Shown in pieces: positions 1 to 8,343 of a stretch of 64,000 nucleotides of DNA. The stretch covers positions 1 to 64,000 of the forward strand of contig CAZWKQ010000008.1 in NCBI GenBank assembly GCA_964634005.1. Direction: 5' to 3'. The position numbers and the translations under genes are program-made. This DNA is from CAZWKQ01 sp964634005 (GTDB lineage: Bacteria > Bacteroidota > Bacteroidia > Bacteroidales > JACABE01). How positions within the stretch are numbered: the stretch's first letter is position 1; each line of letters starts with the position of its first letter. The notes beneath the pieces were generated by a model. That model saw only the letters and a program-made list of their open reading frames with translations. It did not search any database and had not been told where the DNA came from.

Positions 1-499
1 GCTTAAAGTTTTCAATCTAAGATTATCCCTTCCTCACTTCAGGGTTGCTTACTAAACCCAACGCATGATAAAAACCATCCAATTTCTTAACGCAAATTTA
101 TATAAGGCGGATTTTGATTAGGTAATGACGCTTGTAATTAATAAAACGTAATGAATAAAAAATATTTATCTCCGCTACAAAGCACCGGAGTGCAATTATC
201 TATAAGCGGCTAAATTTTTTTACTTTAATCATCTATAGATTAATATTATAATGACATTTAAGTGAGGTATGTATTTGCAACCTGCTTTTATACAAGTGTA
301 TAAGACAAAAAGGTTGTAATAATATACTACCTTTTTACACATGTAAATCAACATAATTAAGCAAAACCATAGTCTTAAAATTGTGTATTTAAAGCATAAA
401 CTGAAATGGAATTATTTTTACAAGCGAAGTTGCATTATCCATTTTTAAAGAATTTATAATTAAAATGCAATCAGGCGTAAATAATATCTTACCAAGAAA
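1..499. other. Stretch without a recognised gene
   Basis: No open frame here looks like an intact gene. On the minus strand a short readable tail ending in GLVSNPEVRKG and a stop lies at about 26-98, which may be a gene or repeat remnant. An imperfect hairpin (307-318 with 325-336, 11 of 12 pairs) is the only clear secondary structure. The rest shows nothing I can name. Confidence 0.4.
307..336. terminator. Imperfect hairpin, possible terminator
   Basis: The arms AAAAAGGTTGTA and TACTACCTTTTT pair at 11 of 12 positions around a 6-nt loop and end in T-runs on both strands. It lies 164 bp beyond the ribD stop codon. It could end ribD transcription or that of a gene left of the window. Confidence 0.35.
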
Positions 500-1564
500 T
501 TATTCCGTATCTTTCGGTTTTATGAAGGTATAAACGTCTTTTCCGAAATTAATCCTTTCTGTTATTTTTCCGTCAATAAAAGGGGCTTTTAGTCCTTTAG
601 TAAAGTATTTGTTGCCTGTAAGCACTCTTGCTTCGTCCCATAGATTTAGCTTGGTAAAACTTTCGATTAGCTCCTTGCCGCCTTCGATTATTATCGATTG
701 TATATTGTTTTCGTAACAATATTGCAGTATCTGAGTTTCAACATCTTTTTTAAAGTCGATGGTATGGTACTTTATGTTAGTGAGGTTTTGTTTAACGTGC
801 GAAGTAAAAACAACCGTAGGATATCTTTGGTCGAAAATATTCAAATTATCGGGCAAACTCAGGTCTTTGTCTATAACCATTCTTATGGGGCTTTTGCCTG
901 CCCATAATCTTGTATTTAGCTGCGGATTGTCGTTAATGGCCGTATTGGTACCTATAAGTATTGCCTGTTCTTCGCTTCTCCATTTGTGAACCAATATTTT
1001 CAGTTGATTGTTTGTAATCCAGTTATCTTTAAGCGAAGCAGTATTATGCGACAATTGTTTTCTGTCGATATCGATAAACCCGTCGAGAGTTTCGGCCCAT
1101 TTAAGAATAATGTAAGGGCGTTTCTTTAAATAAAAAGTAAAGAAACGTTTGTTTAATTCCATTCCTTCTTTTTCAAGAATATTGGTAATAACTTCTATGC
1201 CGGCACGGTTTAATTTATCGATACCTTTGCCGTTTACAAGAGGGTTGGGGTCGCTGTTCGATATTATTACCCTTTTCACTTTGTTGGCTATAAGCATATC
1301 GGAGCAAGGGGGTGTTTTGCCAAAGTGCGAACAAGGCTCAAGGCTCACATATACGTCGGAGCCTTCGATTGCGGTTTTGTCTATTACCGAGTTTACGGCA
1401 TTAACCTCTGCATGTGCCTCACCATACTTGCGGTGATAACCTTCGCCGATGATTTTCCCGTTTTTTACTATCACACAACCAACCATAGGATTTGGTGCCA
1501 CATTGCCAAGACCCGATTTGGCCAACTGAAAGCAGCGTCGTATGTATTTTTCGTAATCGCTCAT
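500..1564 (-). CDS. ribD: Bifunctional riboflavin biosynthesis protein RibD
   Basis: RibD performs two steps of riboflavin synthesis in the cytosol: deamination of diaminohydroxyphosphoribosylaminopyrimidine, then NADPH-dependent reduction of the ribosyl side chain. The N-terminal deaminase domain shows the zinc motif HAEV (residues 51-54) and PCSHFGKTPPC with C78 and C87. The C-terminal part from about residue 150 is the reductase domain (WAETLDG, IEGGKELI). The 354-residue length is normal for the fused enzyme. It is divergent from prmC and the other rib genes are not nearby. I see no FMN riboswitch in the 64-bp gap upstream. Confidence 0.95.
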   Translation of the reverse strand: MSDYEKYIRRCFQLAKSGLGNVAPNPMVGCVIVKNGKIIGEGYHRKYGEAHAEVNAVNSVIDKTAIEGSDVYVSLEPCSHFGKTPPCSDMLIANKVKRVIISNSDPNPLVNGKGIDKLNRAGIEVITNILEKEGMELNKRFFTFYLKKRPYIILKWAETLDGFIDIDRKQLSHNTASLKDNWITNNQLKILVHKWRSEEQAILIGTNTAINDNPQLNTRLWAGKSPIRMVIDKDLSLPDNLNIFDQRYPTVVFTSHVKQNLTNIKYHTIDFKKDVETQILQYCYENNIQSIIIEGGKELIESFTKLNLWDEARVLTGNKYFTKGLKAPFIDGKITERINFGKDVYTFIKPKDTE

Positions 1565-1628
1565 ATTGCAAACTTAGCACTTTTTTGGCAATTTTTACCG
1601 AAATTTGCAATTCGAAAATTTTTATATA

Positions 1629-2495
1629 ATGCGAATACCATCAAACTCAATAGGCGATATAATTTCTTTTTTCAAAAACGAGCTTAAAGACTTGTACAAT
1701 GATAAAGAGTTGAATAATATAATATTATGGACACTTGAGCATTATACGGGGTTGACTAAAACTCGTCTGCTTATACAAAAAGAAAGCAGAGTTAGCGAAT
1801 CGGTATTATTGAAAATAAAATTTGCGATAAATGATTTAAAAAAACTTCGTCCCATTCAATACATACTGGGTGAAACCGAGTTTTGTAATCTCAATTTTGT
1901 TGTAAACGAAAATGTACTAATCCCGCGACCCGAAACCGAAGAGTTGGTAAAATGGATAACCGACGATAACAAGGGCAGCGACTGCCTGAGTTTATTGGAT
2001 ATAGGAACAGGCAGCGGTTGTATTGCCATTAGCATTTCAAATATTATGAAAAACTGGAAAATCGATGGGTTCGACATTTCCGAAAAGGCTGTTGAGGTAG
2101 CTGTTGAAAACAATAAAAAAAATAATTCATCGGTCAGCTTTTCGGTTTTTGATATTTTAAATAAAAGCAATTGGGATAAAGCGGGCAATTACGATATTAT
2201 TGTGAGCAATCCGCCTTATATTCCCGAAAAGGAAAAGGCTTCGATGTCGAAAAACGTTACGGAATTTGAGCCTGATATTGCCTTGTTTGTTCCCGACGAC
2301 TCGCCTTTTGTTTTTTACGAAAAAATAAGCGATTTTGCTTTAGAAAAACTAAATAACAACGGGCAGGTTTATTTCGAAATACACGAAAACTACAGCCAAG
2401 AACTGTTGAAAATTTTTGAAAAGAAAAACTTCAAGGAAGTTCAAATACGTAATGATATAAACAACAAGCCCCGAATGATGAAACTGCAGAAATAA
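1629..2495 (+). CDS. prmC: Peptide chain release factor N5-glutamine methyltransferase
   Basis: PrmC (HemK) methylates the glutamine of the GGQ motif in release factors RF1/RF2, using SAM. The SAM-binding strand LLDIGTGSGCIA and the catalytic NPPY motif (about residue 194) are present. The frame stays open to a TTG at 1605, but I chose the ATG at 1629, which gives the MRIPSN start and the usual length of about 288 residues. A possible -7 element near 1600 would put the transcript start downstream of the TTG. The gene ends convergent with groES across a shared hairpin. Confidence 0.93.
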   Translation: MRIPSNSIGDIISFFKNELKDLYNDKELNNIILWTLEHYTGLTKTRLLIQKESRVSESVLLKIKFAINDLKKLRPIQYILGETEFCNLNFVVNENVLIPRPETEELVKWITDDNKGSDCLSLLDIGTGSGCIAISISNIMKNWKIDGFDISEKAVEVAVENNKKNNSSVSFSVFDILNKSNWDKAGNYDIIVSNPPYIPEKEKASMSKNVTEFEPDIALFVPDDSPFVFYEKISDFALEKLNNNGQVYFEIHENYSQELLKIFEKKNFKEVQIRNDINNKPRMMKLQK

Positions 2496-2497
2496 CA

Positions 2498-2553
2498 AAC
2501 CCAAATAAACCGAATAGCAGCTTTTTGTTACGTGCTATTGATTAATTTGGGTT
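2498..2553. terminator. Bidirectional hairpin between prmC and groES
   Basis: The outer arms AACCCAAAT (2498-2506) and ATTTGGGTT (2545-2553) enclose a second stem AATAGCA (2513-2519) with TGCTATT (2533-2539). It sits in the 83-bp gap between two convergent genes and most likely ends both transcripts. Confidence 0.6.
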
Positions 2554-2578
2554 CTTTAGTGAAGTTTTAGAAGAAGAA

Positions 2579-2863
2579 TTAAATTTCTTCGGTTTCTACA
2601 ATTTTAGCCAATAGGTCACCGTAGTTTAGAATAAGATATTTTGTCCCTTCAAATTCAATTTCGGTGCCGCTGTATGGTTTAAAAAGAACCGTATCGCCTG
2701 GTTTAACTTCGGCGTTTTCAATTAAACTCATCCATTTAATTTTTCCGAACTTGGGTTTTTCTTTGGCAGTGTCGGGAATAATTATTCCTGAAGCAGTTTT
2801 TTGTTCGCTTGCTTCGCTAATGTCGATAATAACATTTTGATTTACCGGTGATAATTCTTTCAT
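2579..2863 (-). CDS. GroES-like co-chaperonin, without groEL beside it
   Basis: The 94-residue length and the sequence identify a Cpn10 protein: the mobile-loop segment TASGIIIPDTAKEKP, then GDTVLFKPYSGTEI and LILNYGDLLAKI. GroES caps the GroEL chamber. The middle segment (KIKWMSLIENAE) departs from the usual AVGPG roof region. No groEL lies in the window. The gene is last in a thioredoxin/OsmC operon, 31 bp after the preceding gene. It may be a second, stress-specific co-chaperonin; that role is inference. Confidence 0.88.
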   Translation of the reverse strand: MKELSPVNQNVIIDISEASEQKTASGIIIPDTAKEKPKFGKIKWMSLIENAEVKPGDTVLFKPYSGTEIEFEGTKYLILNYGDLLAKIVETEEI

Positions 2864-2894
2864 ATTTTAATTTTTTTTAATGGTTATCGAATAA

Positions 2895-3470
2895 CTATAT
2901 TTCTAAAAGTTGTTTTAATTTGTTTTGATCGAAACCAATAACAAACTGTCCGTTAATATCGGTTTGTGGTACCCCTTGTTGTCCGGTGCGTCTTACCAAA
3001 TCTTCGGCAGCCTGAGGGTCACGCGAAACATCTACATCAGTAAAAGGTATATTGTTTTTTCTCAACCACGCTTTTAAAGTATTGCACCACGAACAAGTAG
3101 GAGTGGAGTAAACAGTAACATTTTTCGCTGTTTTGCCTTCGGCTTTTGCTTTGGCTTGATAAATTGCATTTTCGGTCAATGCTTTGTAAAAATCAACATC
3201 GTGGCATCCTTTTATAACTCCCGTAAGGTTTGTTTTTTCGAAAACAAGCAGCGACGGAACACTTGTAATATTGTACTGAGTGTGTATATCACGCACCATA
3301 GCCACATCGGTTGCCAATACAGGAATATTATTAACTCCTGCCATTGCCGATTGTAGATTCTTGTATGCACATTCGCTTAATTCGCCGTTTGATTTGTAAA
3401 GCAAAAGAAAAGTCTTGTCGTTGTTACTTATTTTACTTAATAAATCACTGTATGAAATTACTTTTTCCAT
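2895..3470 (-). CDS. Thioredoxin-fold and glutaredoxin-like fusion protein
   Basis: This 191-residue protein has two redox folds. The N-terminal half (about 1-100) is thioredoxin-like, with the cis-proline segment TSVPSLLVF, but lacks a CxxC pair. The C-terminal half (about 116-191) is a NrdH/YruB-type glutaredoxin with the active site CSWC (126-129) and GVPQT (166-170). It follows the membrane thioredoxin by 6 bp in the same operon, so it probably draws electrons from the TrxB encoded upstream. Substrates are unknown. Confidence 0.85.
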   Translation of the reverse strand: MEKVISYSDLLSKISNNDKTFLLLYKSNGELSECAYKNLQSAMAGVNNIPVLATDVAMVRDIHTQYNITSVPSLLVFEKTNLTGVIKGCHDVDFYKALTENAIYQAKAKAEGKTAKNVTVYSTPTCSWCNTLKAWLRKNNIPFTDVDVSRDPQAAEDLVRRTGQQGVPQTDINGQFVIGFDQNKLKQLLEI

Positions 3471-3476
3471 AGTTTT

Positions 3477-3893
3477 TTAAGCGTTTTCAATTTGTTTTAT
3501 TAAAAAATCTTTTGTTTTAGCTCCAATAAAGCGATTTACTTCTATTCCGTTTTTGAATAATATAAATGTCGGAATGTTTTTTATTTTGTATTTCTGAGCA
3601 AGCGATTGATGTTCTTCAATATTCACTTTACCGACAAAATTATTGCCTTTTAGTTCCTTTGATACTTCGTTCAATACGGGTGCCATCATTCTGCAAGGAA
3701 CACACCAGCTTGCCCAAAAATCAACAAGAACGGTTTTATTGCTCAGTTCTTTCTTAAAATTCGACTCTGTTAATATAATAATTTTTTCGTCGTTTGCTGC
3801 CAAAGGCGCATTTTTAACTTTCGAGTAGGTTTTGTATATGTAGATTGAAAAGAGAATAATCAAAATACCTATAATAATCATTGTAGTTTGCAT
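3477..3893 (-). CDS. Membrane-anchored thioredoxin
   Basis: A hydrophobic segment at residues 4-20 followed by a polar linker precedes a full thioredoxin domain with WASWCVPCRMMAP (C64 and C67) and the cis-proline segment NIPTFILF. It is a single-pass protein with the thioredoxin domain after the membrane segment; a periplasmic location is likely, but the side is not proven. It lies 15 bp after trxB and 6 bp before the thioredoxin-glutaredoxin fusion. Confidence 0.88.
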   Translation of the reverse strand: MQTTMIIIGILIILFSIYIYKTYSKVKNAPLAANDEKIIILTESNFKKELSNKTVLVDFWASWCVPCRMMAPVLNEVSKELKGNNFVGKVNIEEHQSLAQKYKIKNIPTFILFKNGIEVNRFIGAKTKDFLIKQIENA

Positions 3894-3908
3894 AGTAAAA
3901 AGATAATG

Positions 3909-4874
3909 TTAGTTTAAATTAAATTGTTTTTGTTTTGATTTGTGAATAAATTCGGAAGCTGCCAAAGCCGCAACCGTAGCATCACCAACGGCAGTGGTTA
4001 TTTGCCTGTAACGTTTCTCAATGCTGTCGCCTGCAGCATAAACTCCCTGCAAATTAGTCGACATATTTTTGTCGACAATAATTTCGCCCCATTTATTCAG
4101 TTCTACAATACTTTTAAACATCTCGGTGTTTGGTATGTAACCTATAAAGATGAAAGCCCCGTCGGTAGTAAATTCCTGTGTTTTGCCCGTATTGAGATTT
4201 TTTATGGTTACGCTTTCGAGTTTATCGTTACCGTGAAATGCAGTAATAGTCGAATTTAGTATAAAGTCGATTTTAGGATTGTTTTTTGCTTCCTCCACGG
4301 CATATTCAAAAGCTTGAAAATAGTCGAACTGGTGGATTATGGTTACTTTAGTCGCATATTTTGTAAGCGATACGGCTTCTTCCAAAGCTGAGTTTCCACC
4401 GCCTACAACAACTATTTCTTTGCCTGTAAAAAAGTCGCCATCGCAAGTAGCACAGTACGAAATTCCTTTGCCTTTGAATATATCTTCGCCTTCAACGCCC
4501 AATGTGCGTGAACGGCCTCCTGTAGTTATTATTACAGTGTCGGAAGTGTATGTAGTTCCATCCGAAAGTGTTATACTTTTTATTCTTCCGTCGAGTTTTA
4601 AACTGTCAATCTTGATAAACGATTTTATTTCGCAACCAAAACTAAGGGCTTGCTTTTTCATGATATTGGCAAGTTGAAAACCGCTAATATTTTCTACTCC
4701 GGGGTAGTTGGCTATTTCGTGCGTAAGTACCATTTGGCCGCCGGCAGTCCCTTCGTTTAATATTAAAGTTTTTATTCTTGCACGCGATAGGTAGATACCT
4801 GCCGTTAATCCGGCAGGTCCTCCTCCTATCACTATTGCATCATAATGATTTATTATGTTCATTTTTTTATGCAT
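3909..4874 (-). CDS. trxB: Thioredoxin reductase (NADPH)
   Basis: This FAD enzyme passes electrons from NADPH to thioredoxins. It shows the FAD-binding GGGPAG (17-22), the redox pair CATC (141-144), the NADPH-binding GGGNSA (158-163) and the C-terminal GVYAAGDS motif. The 321-residue length is normal. The ATG at 4874 overlaps the stop of the upstream thioredoxin-like gene by 8 bp; an in-frame ATG at 4862 is a plausible alternative start. It is the electron source for the three thioredoxin-fold proteins encoded around it. Confidence 0.95.
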   Translation of the reverse strand: MHKKMNIINHYDAIVIGGGPAGLTAGIYLSRARIKTLILNEGTAGGQMVLTHEIANYPGVENISGFQLANIMKKQALSFGCEIKSFIKIDSLKLDGRIKSITLSDGTTYTSDTVIITTGGRSRTLGVEGEDIFKGKGISYCATCDGDFFTGKEIVVVGGGNSALEEAVSLTKYATKVTIIHQFDYFQAFEYAVEEAKNNPKIDFILNSTITAFHGNDKLESVTIKNLNTGKTQEFTTDGAFIFIGYIPNTEMFKSIVELNKWGEIIVDKNMSTNLQGVYAAGDSIEKRYRQITTAVGDATVAALAASEFIHKSKQKQFNLN

Positions 4875-5223
4875 TTACTGTTTGAGCAAATTCTTTATCT
4901 AATATTGCTTTAACTTGTTCTTTTGTTTGAATACTTGATGTAGCTTTTACTACTTTACCGTTTTTGTAATAAATGGTAAACGGAATTCCCATAAATCCTC
5001 TTACTTCGGGTAAATTTCTTATAACGTAAGCTTCAGGATTGTCGAACTCCATATCGCAGAATTTTACATGTTTGTATTCATTTTCGAGTTCTTCGGCTAT
5101 ACCATATACAGGTATGCACATAGGTCCCATGCGGCCGCATATTACCATTACGTTTTCGTTTTCACTTAATATTTTGGCATGTTCTTCTGCCGATTCGATG
5201 TGTTTTAAATTTGTGTATAACAT
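4867..5223 (-). CDS. Thioredoxin-like protein with an atypical Cys pair
   Basis: At 118 residues this has the length and pattern of a thioredoxin fold, with GIPFTIYYKNG matching the cis-proline strand. In place of WCGPC it reads CGRMGPMC, so its cysteines are C29 and C36, six residues apart, and the usual nucleophilic position is a glycine. It sits between the OsmC-like gene and trxB in one operon and overlaps trxB by 8 bp. It may use C29-C36 as a disulfide or act in thiol transfer; this is inference. Confidence 0.75.
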   Translation of the reverse strand: MLYTNLKHIESAEEHAKILSENENVMVICGRMGPMCIPVYGIAEELENEYKHVKFCDMEFDNPEAYVIRNLPEVRGFMGIPFTIYYKNGKVVKATSSIQTKEQVKAILDKEFAQTVNA

Positions 5224-5247
5224 AATTTTTAAAATTTTAATTGTTTA

Positions 5248-5664
5248 TTACTTTATTATTTGAATTTCGTAAGTCAATTGCATTGCTTTGCGATATACTG
5301 CCGATACACCGCAGTATTTATCTTGCGACAAATCAACGGCTTTTTTTAGCTTGTCGTAATCAAGGTCTTTGCCTTTGAATTTGTAGATTATGTGCATGCT
5401 TGTATAATGTTTGGGATGTTCTTCGGTAACTTCTGCTTCAATGTCTATCGAAAAATTTTCGACATTAACTTTCATTTTATTAAGAATACTTATAACATCC
5501 ATACCCGTACAACCGGCCAACGATGCAAGCATAAGCTCTTTTGGCCTTGGACCTTTATCTTCGCCGCCAACTTCCGGTGCAGCATCCAATATTATATGAT
5601 GTCCTCCGATATTTGAATCGAATTGCATTTTTTCTACCCAATCTGTAATGACTTTATGTTTCAT
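5248..5664 (-). CDS. OsmC/Ohr family protein
   Basis: OsmC-family proteins reduce organic hydroperoxides through two cysteines. Here C52 lies in LAGCTGMD and C118 in KYCGVSAVYR, the expected positions, and the 138-residue length is typical. It is the first gene of the redox operon, 24 bp before the atypical thioredoxin gene, and is divergent from the Crp/Fnr regulator. The reductant is probably the thioredoxin system encoded downstream. YhfA-like OsmC proteins of unknown substrate are the alternative. Confidence 0.9.
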   Translation of the reverse strand: MKHKVITDWVEKMQFDSNIGGHHIILDAAPEVGGEDKGPRPKELMLASLAGCTGMDVISILNKMKVNVENFSIDIEAEVTEEHPKHYTSMHIIYKFKGKDLDYDKLKKAVDLSQDKYCGVSAVYRKAMQLTYEIQIIK

Positions 5665-5688
5665 TTTTCTTGTTTTTTAAATTTGTTG

Positions 5689-5696
5689 CAAAGTTA
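5689..5696 (-). promoter_or_regulatory. -7 element of the redox operon promoter
   Basis: The minus strand reads TAACTTTG, a perfect match to the Bacteroidota -7 consensus TAnnTTTG, 25 bp before the OsmC-like start codon. I see no good -33 TTTG at standard spacing, so an activator may help. AAAGTTAT here (5690-5697) is repeated inverted as ATAACTTT at 5740-5747, a possible operator. Confidence 0.5.
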
Positions 5697-5784
5697 TGGT
5701 GGCTAAATGTTATTTTTTGAACTGACAAGAGCAAATAAAATAACTTTAATATTGAATTTGGACAACTTTTAAATTGAATTAAAT

Positions 5785-5792
5785 TAATTTTG
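5785..5792 (+). promoter_or_regulatory. -7 element of the Crp/Fnr gene promoter
   Basis: TAATTTTG matches the Bacteroidota -7 consensus 24 bp before the ATG at 5816. A TTTG at 5757-5760 is 24 bp upstream, one more than the usual maximum spacing. Confidence 0.55.
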
Positions 5793-5815
5793 CAGTTTAA
5801 TAATTAAGTTCATCT

Positions 5816-6511
5816 ATGAAAACTATTACCGACACCGATAGTGATTTTGTTTGCGATATTACGGCACCATGTTTCAGTACCTTGTCGCAGGAAGAAGCCG
5901 ATTTGGTTAAAGCAAGCAAAACACAGGTATTGTTCCGCAAAGGAGATAATCTTACAAAACAGGGAGCTTTTGCCTCTTATATTCTTTTTGTTGTAAATGG
6001 TTATGCCAGACAATATATTGAAGGAACATCAACAAAAAGTTTTAATGTAAAAATTTTAAAACCCGGCGACTTTGTGGGGCTTTCAACCGTTTTTGAAAAA
6101 AACATCTTCAACAGCTCATCTATAGCAATAACTGAGTGCAGGGTATTTTTAATCGAAAAAGATACAATAGCAAAATTAATTATGCAAAACGGATTATTTG
6201 CCTATAAGATAATAAAAAGGCATTGTGAACATAATTCCGATTTATTGGAAACATTGAAAACTTCGGTTTTCAAACAAATGAACGGAAGATTAGCACAGGT
6301 ACTGCTTTATCTTAACGGTTTCAAAGGTGAATTTCCCGAAATATTTCAGCATCTTACACGTAAAGATATTGCCGATTTCGCGGGTATATCAACCGAAAGT
6401 ACCGTAAAACTTCTTAAAACATTCGAAAGCGAAAATCTTATTAAGTTAGAAGAAAAAGATATTGTAATAACCGACATTAATACACTGAATGAAATAAGTA
6501 AAAGGGGTTAG
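5816..6511 (+). CDS. Crp/Fnr family transcriptional regulator
   Basis: This is a two-domain regulator of 231 residues. Residues about 20-135 form the cyclic-nucleotide-binding-like barrel (KGDNLTKQG, LKPGDFVGLSTVF). Residues about 150-225 carry a Crp-type helix-turn-helix (LTRKDIADFAGISTESTVKLL). There is no N-terminal FNR-type cysteine cluster; the only cysteines seen are C13, C19 and two further in. It is divergent from the OsmC/thioredoxin operon and probably controls it. The ligand is unknown. Confidence 0.9.
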   Translation: MKTITDTDSDFVCDITAPCFSTLSQEEADLVKASKTQVLFRKGDNLTKQGAFASYILFVVNGYARQYIEGTSTKSFNVKILKPGDFVGLSTVFEKNIFNSSSIAITECRVFLIEKDTIAKLIMQNGLFAYKIIKRHCEHNSDLLETLKTSVFKQMNGRLAQVLLYLNGFKGEFPEIFQHLTRKDIADFAGISTESTVKLLKTFESENLIKLEEKDIVITDINTLNEISKRG

Positions 6512-6536
6512 ATTGTAAGAATAAATTTAGCAGTTA

Positions 6537-7571
6537 TTAATTTTCATTCTTCGATATTTCCTTTGTCGAAAGCAATCCGCAGGCTGCAAGAATATCTTCG
6601 CCTCTCGATTTTCTTATTGTTGTAAAAACACCTTTTTTGGTAAGTTCGTCCCTAAATTCAAACATCTTTTTTTCATCGCTGCCTTGCAAAGGCGAAGAAG
6701 GAATACTATGGAATTTAATCAGATTTACTCTGCATTTTAATCCTTTAAGCAATTTCGAAATTTCATTCAAATGAGCTTTAGTATCGTTTAAATCTTTAAA
6801 CATAATATACTCGAATGATACTCTGCGTTGTCCCGACCAATCGTATTTCTTCAGAACATCCACCACATCCTTTATTGTATATACATTCTGAATTGGCATT
6901 AACTTTCTTCTTTCTTCATCAAATGGCGAATGCATACTAACAGCAAGATTGCAGCGGTTTTTTTCGATAAATTCTACCATAGCAGGTATAACACCTATTG
7001 TCGATACCGTTATCCTTCGCGGACTGAAAGCGAATCCCCATTCTGAAGTGAGAATATCAAGGCTCTTCAATACCTCTTTCAGATTGTCGAAAGGCTCGCC
7101 CATTCCCATATATACTATGTTTTTTACTTTTTCTCTTAAATCGATACTATATATCTGATTTACGATTTCAGCAGCATTCATATTCTTTTGAAATCCCTGT
7201 TTGCCGGTCATGCAAAACAAGCATCCCATTTTGCAGCCTACTTGCGATGAAACACATAATGTCCCTTTGTCTTCATCAGGTATAAAAACTGTTTCTATAA
7301 ACTTCTTTTCCCCCAGACGGAATAAATACTTTTTAGTCCCATCGCTTGATATTTGATAGTTTAACGGCGGAAATACTCCTAAACTGTATTTTTCGGTAAG
7401 TATGGCTCTGTAATTTGCCGAAATATCGGTCATTTGGCTTATATCACTTATATTTTTTTTATAAAGCCAGTTTGCTATTTGATTAGCCGTATATTTAGGC
7501 ATCCCAAGCTCATTTACAATAAGCCGCAACTCATCAAGTGTTTTCCCGAATAATGTATCTTTTTCAAGCAT
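6537..7571 (-). CDS. rlmN: Dual-specificity RNA methyltransferase RlmN
   Basis: RlmN is a radical-SAM enzyme that methylates C2 of A2503 in 23S rRNA and A37 of some tRNAs. The iron-sulfur motif CKMGCLFC is present, followed by MGMGEPFDN, and the C-terminal catalytic cysteine is in AACGLLS. I chose the ATG at 7571 (MLEKDTLFG), giving about 344 residues and removing a 20-bp overlap with the upstream reductase gene. The longer start at 7595 adds eight residues unusual for the family. Confidence 0.93.
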   Translation of the reverse strand: MLEKDTLFGKTLDELRLIVNELGMPKYTANQIANWLYKKNISDISQMTDISANYRAILTEKYSLGVFPPLNYQISSDGTKKYLFRLGEKKFIETVFIPDEDKGTLCVSSQVGCKMGCLFCMTGKQGFQKNMNAAEIVNQIYSIDLREKVKNIVYMGMGEPFDNLKEVLKSLDILTSEWGFAFSPRRITVSTIGVIPAMVEFIEKNRCNLAVSMHSPFDEERRKLMPIQNVYTIKDVVDVLKKYDWSGQRRVSFEYIMFKDLNDTKAHLNEISKLLKGLKCRVNLIKFHSIPSSPLQGSDEKKMFEFRDELTKKGVFTTIRKSRGEDILAACGLLSTKEISKNEN

Positions 7572-7575
7572 ATCG

Positions 7576-8235
7576 TTAAAAATATATTTCCGCAATTATA
7601 TTTTTAAAGGGAACATTTCTTTCAATCAAAATATCTCTCAATTCAACTACCATTTCAGATCTTCCGCAAAGATAATACTTTTGATTGATATTGATTTCTT
7701 TAAGATTTCTGAAATAATCGGTAACTCTGCCTTTAAAAACATTATCAGCCTCTTCGCCCGTGCAGCATTTTACATAATTTTTCCCGAAATACTCTTCAAA
7801 ATCTTTGTCGAAATAAAACAATTCTAATTTTCTTGCACCGAATATCAGCTTTTTATCTTCGCCAAACCCCGACAATATCATTGATCTGAATGGGGCAATT
7901 CCTGTGCCTGTTGCTATAAATGTTGCTTCGCCTTTTTCGCATAAAAATTCACCCGATGGCTCCGATACGTAAATATAATCTCCTTTCTTCAATTTCGACA
8001 TTCTTCCTGTAAGCTGTCCATCAGGTTTTACATCGTATAAAATTTCAATCAACTCGCTGTTGGTCCCACTTGCTATGCTGTATAGTCGCGGACTTTCGTC
8101 AATTAATAACTTCAATGCAACCCATTGCCCCGCTTTGAATTCGAAAAACCTTTCGAAACTCAATAAAAATGTATTGCTTGCAATTTGTATATTGTCAACT
8201 ATTTGTGCTTTGCTAAAGTTGTATTTTTCAAACAT
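7576..8235 (-). CDS. Ferredoxin-NADP reductase-like flavoprotein
   Basis: The 219-residue protein has the two-domain ferredoxin reductase fold: the FAD-binding motif RLYS (50-53) after FKAGQWVAL, then the NADPH-binding segment GTGIAPFRS (110-117), and a C-terminal YLCGRSEMV. It has no fused ferredoxin domain, so it needs a separate electron partner. It lies just upstream of rlmN on the same strand. Radical-SAM enzymes need an electron donor, so a link is conceivable but is only inference. Confidence 0.88.
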   Translation of the reverse strand: MFEKYNFSKAQIVDNIQIASNTFLLSFERFFEFKAGQWVALKLLIDESPRLYSIASGTNSELIEILYDVKPDGQLTGRMSKLKKGDYIYVSEPSGEFLCEKGEATFIATGTGIAPFRSMILSGFGEDKKLIFGARKLELFYFDKDFEEYFGKNYVKCCTGEEADNVFKGRVTDYFRNLKEININQKYYLCGRSEMVVELRDILIERNVPFKNIIAEIYF

Positions 8236-8295
8236 CAGTTTCTTTTTTTATAGTAGATTTCTAAAACTGATATTGCAAACATTTTTTATAATACA

Positions 8296-8329
8296 TTGTT
8301 CAGAAAAAATTATAATTAGTGTAATTTTG
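8296..8329 (+). promoter_or_regulatory. Promoter of the 8344 lipoprotein gene
   Basis: TTG at 8296-8298 and TAATTTTG at 8322-8329 are 23 bp apart, matching the Bacteroidota consensus. The predicted transcript start falls only a few bases before the GTG start codon at 8344, so the leader would be very short. Confidence 0.65.
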
Positions 8330-8343
8330 TTCAAAAATCATCG

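Noticed and set aside
1565..1628. FMN riboswitch upstream of ribD
   Set aside because: The divergent gap is only 64 bp and holds no RFN-element-like stems.
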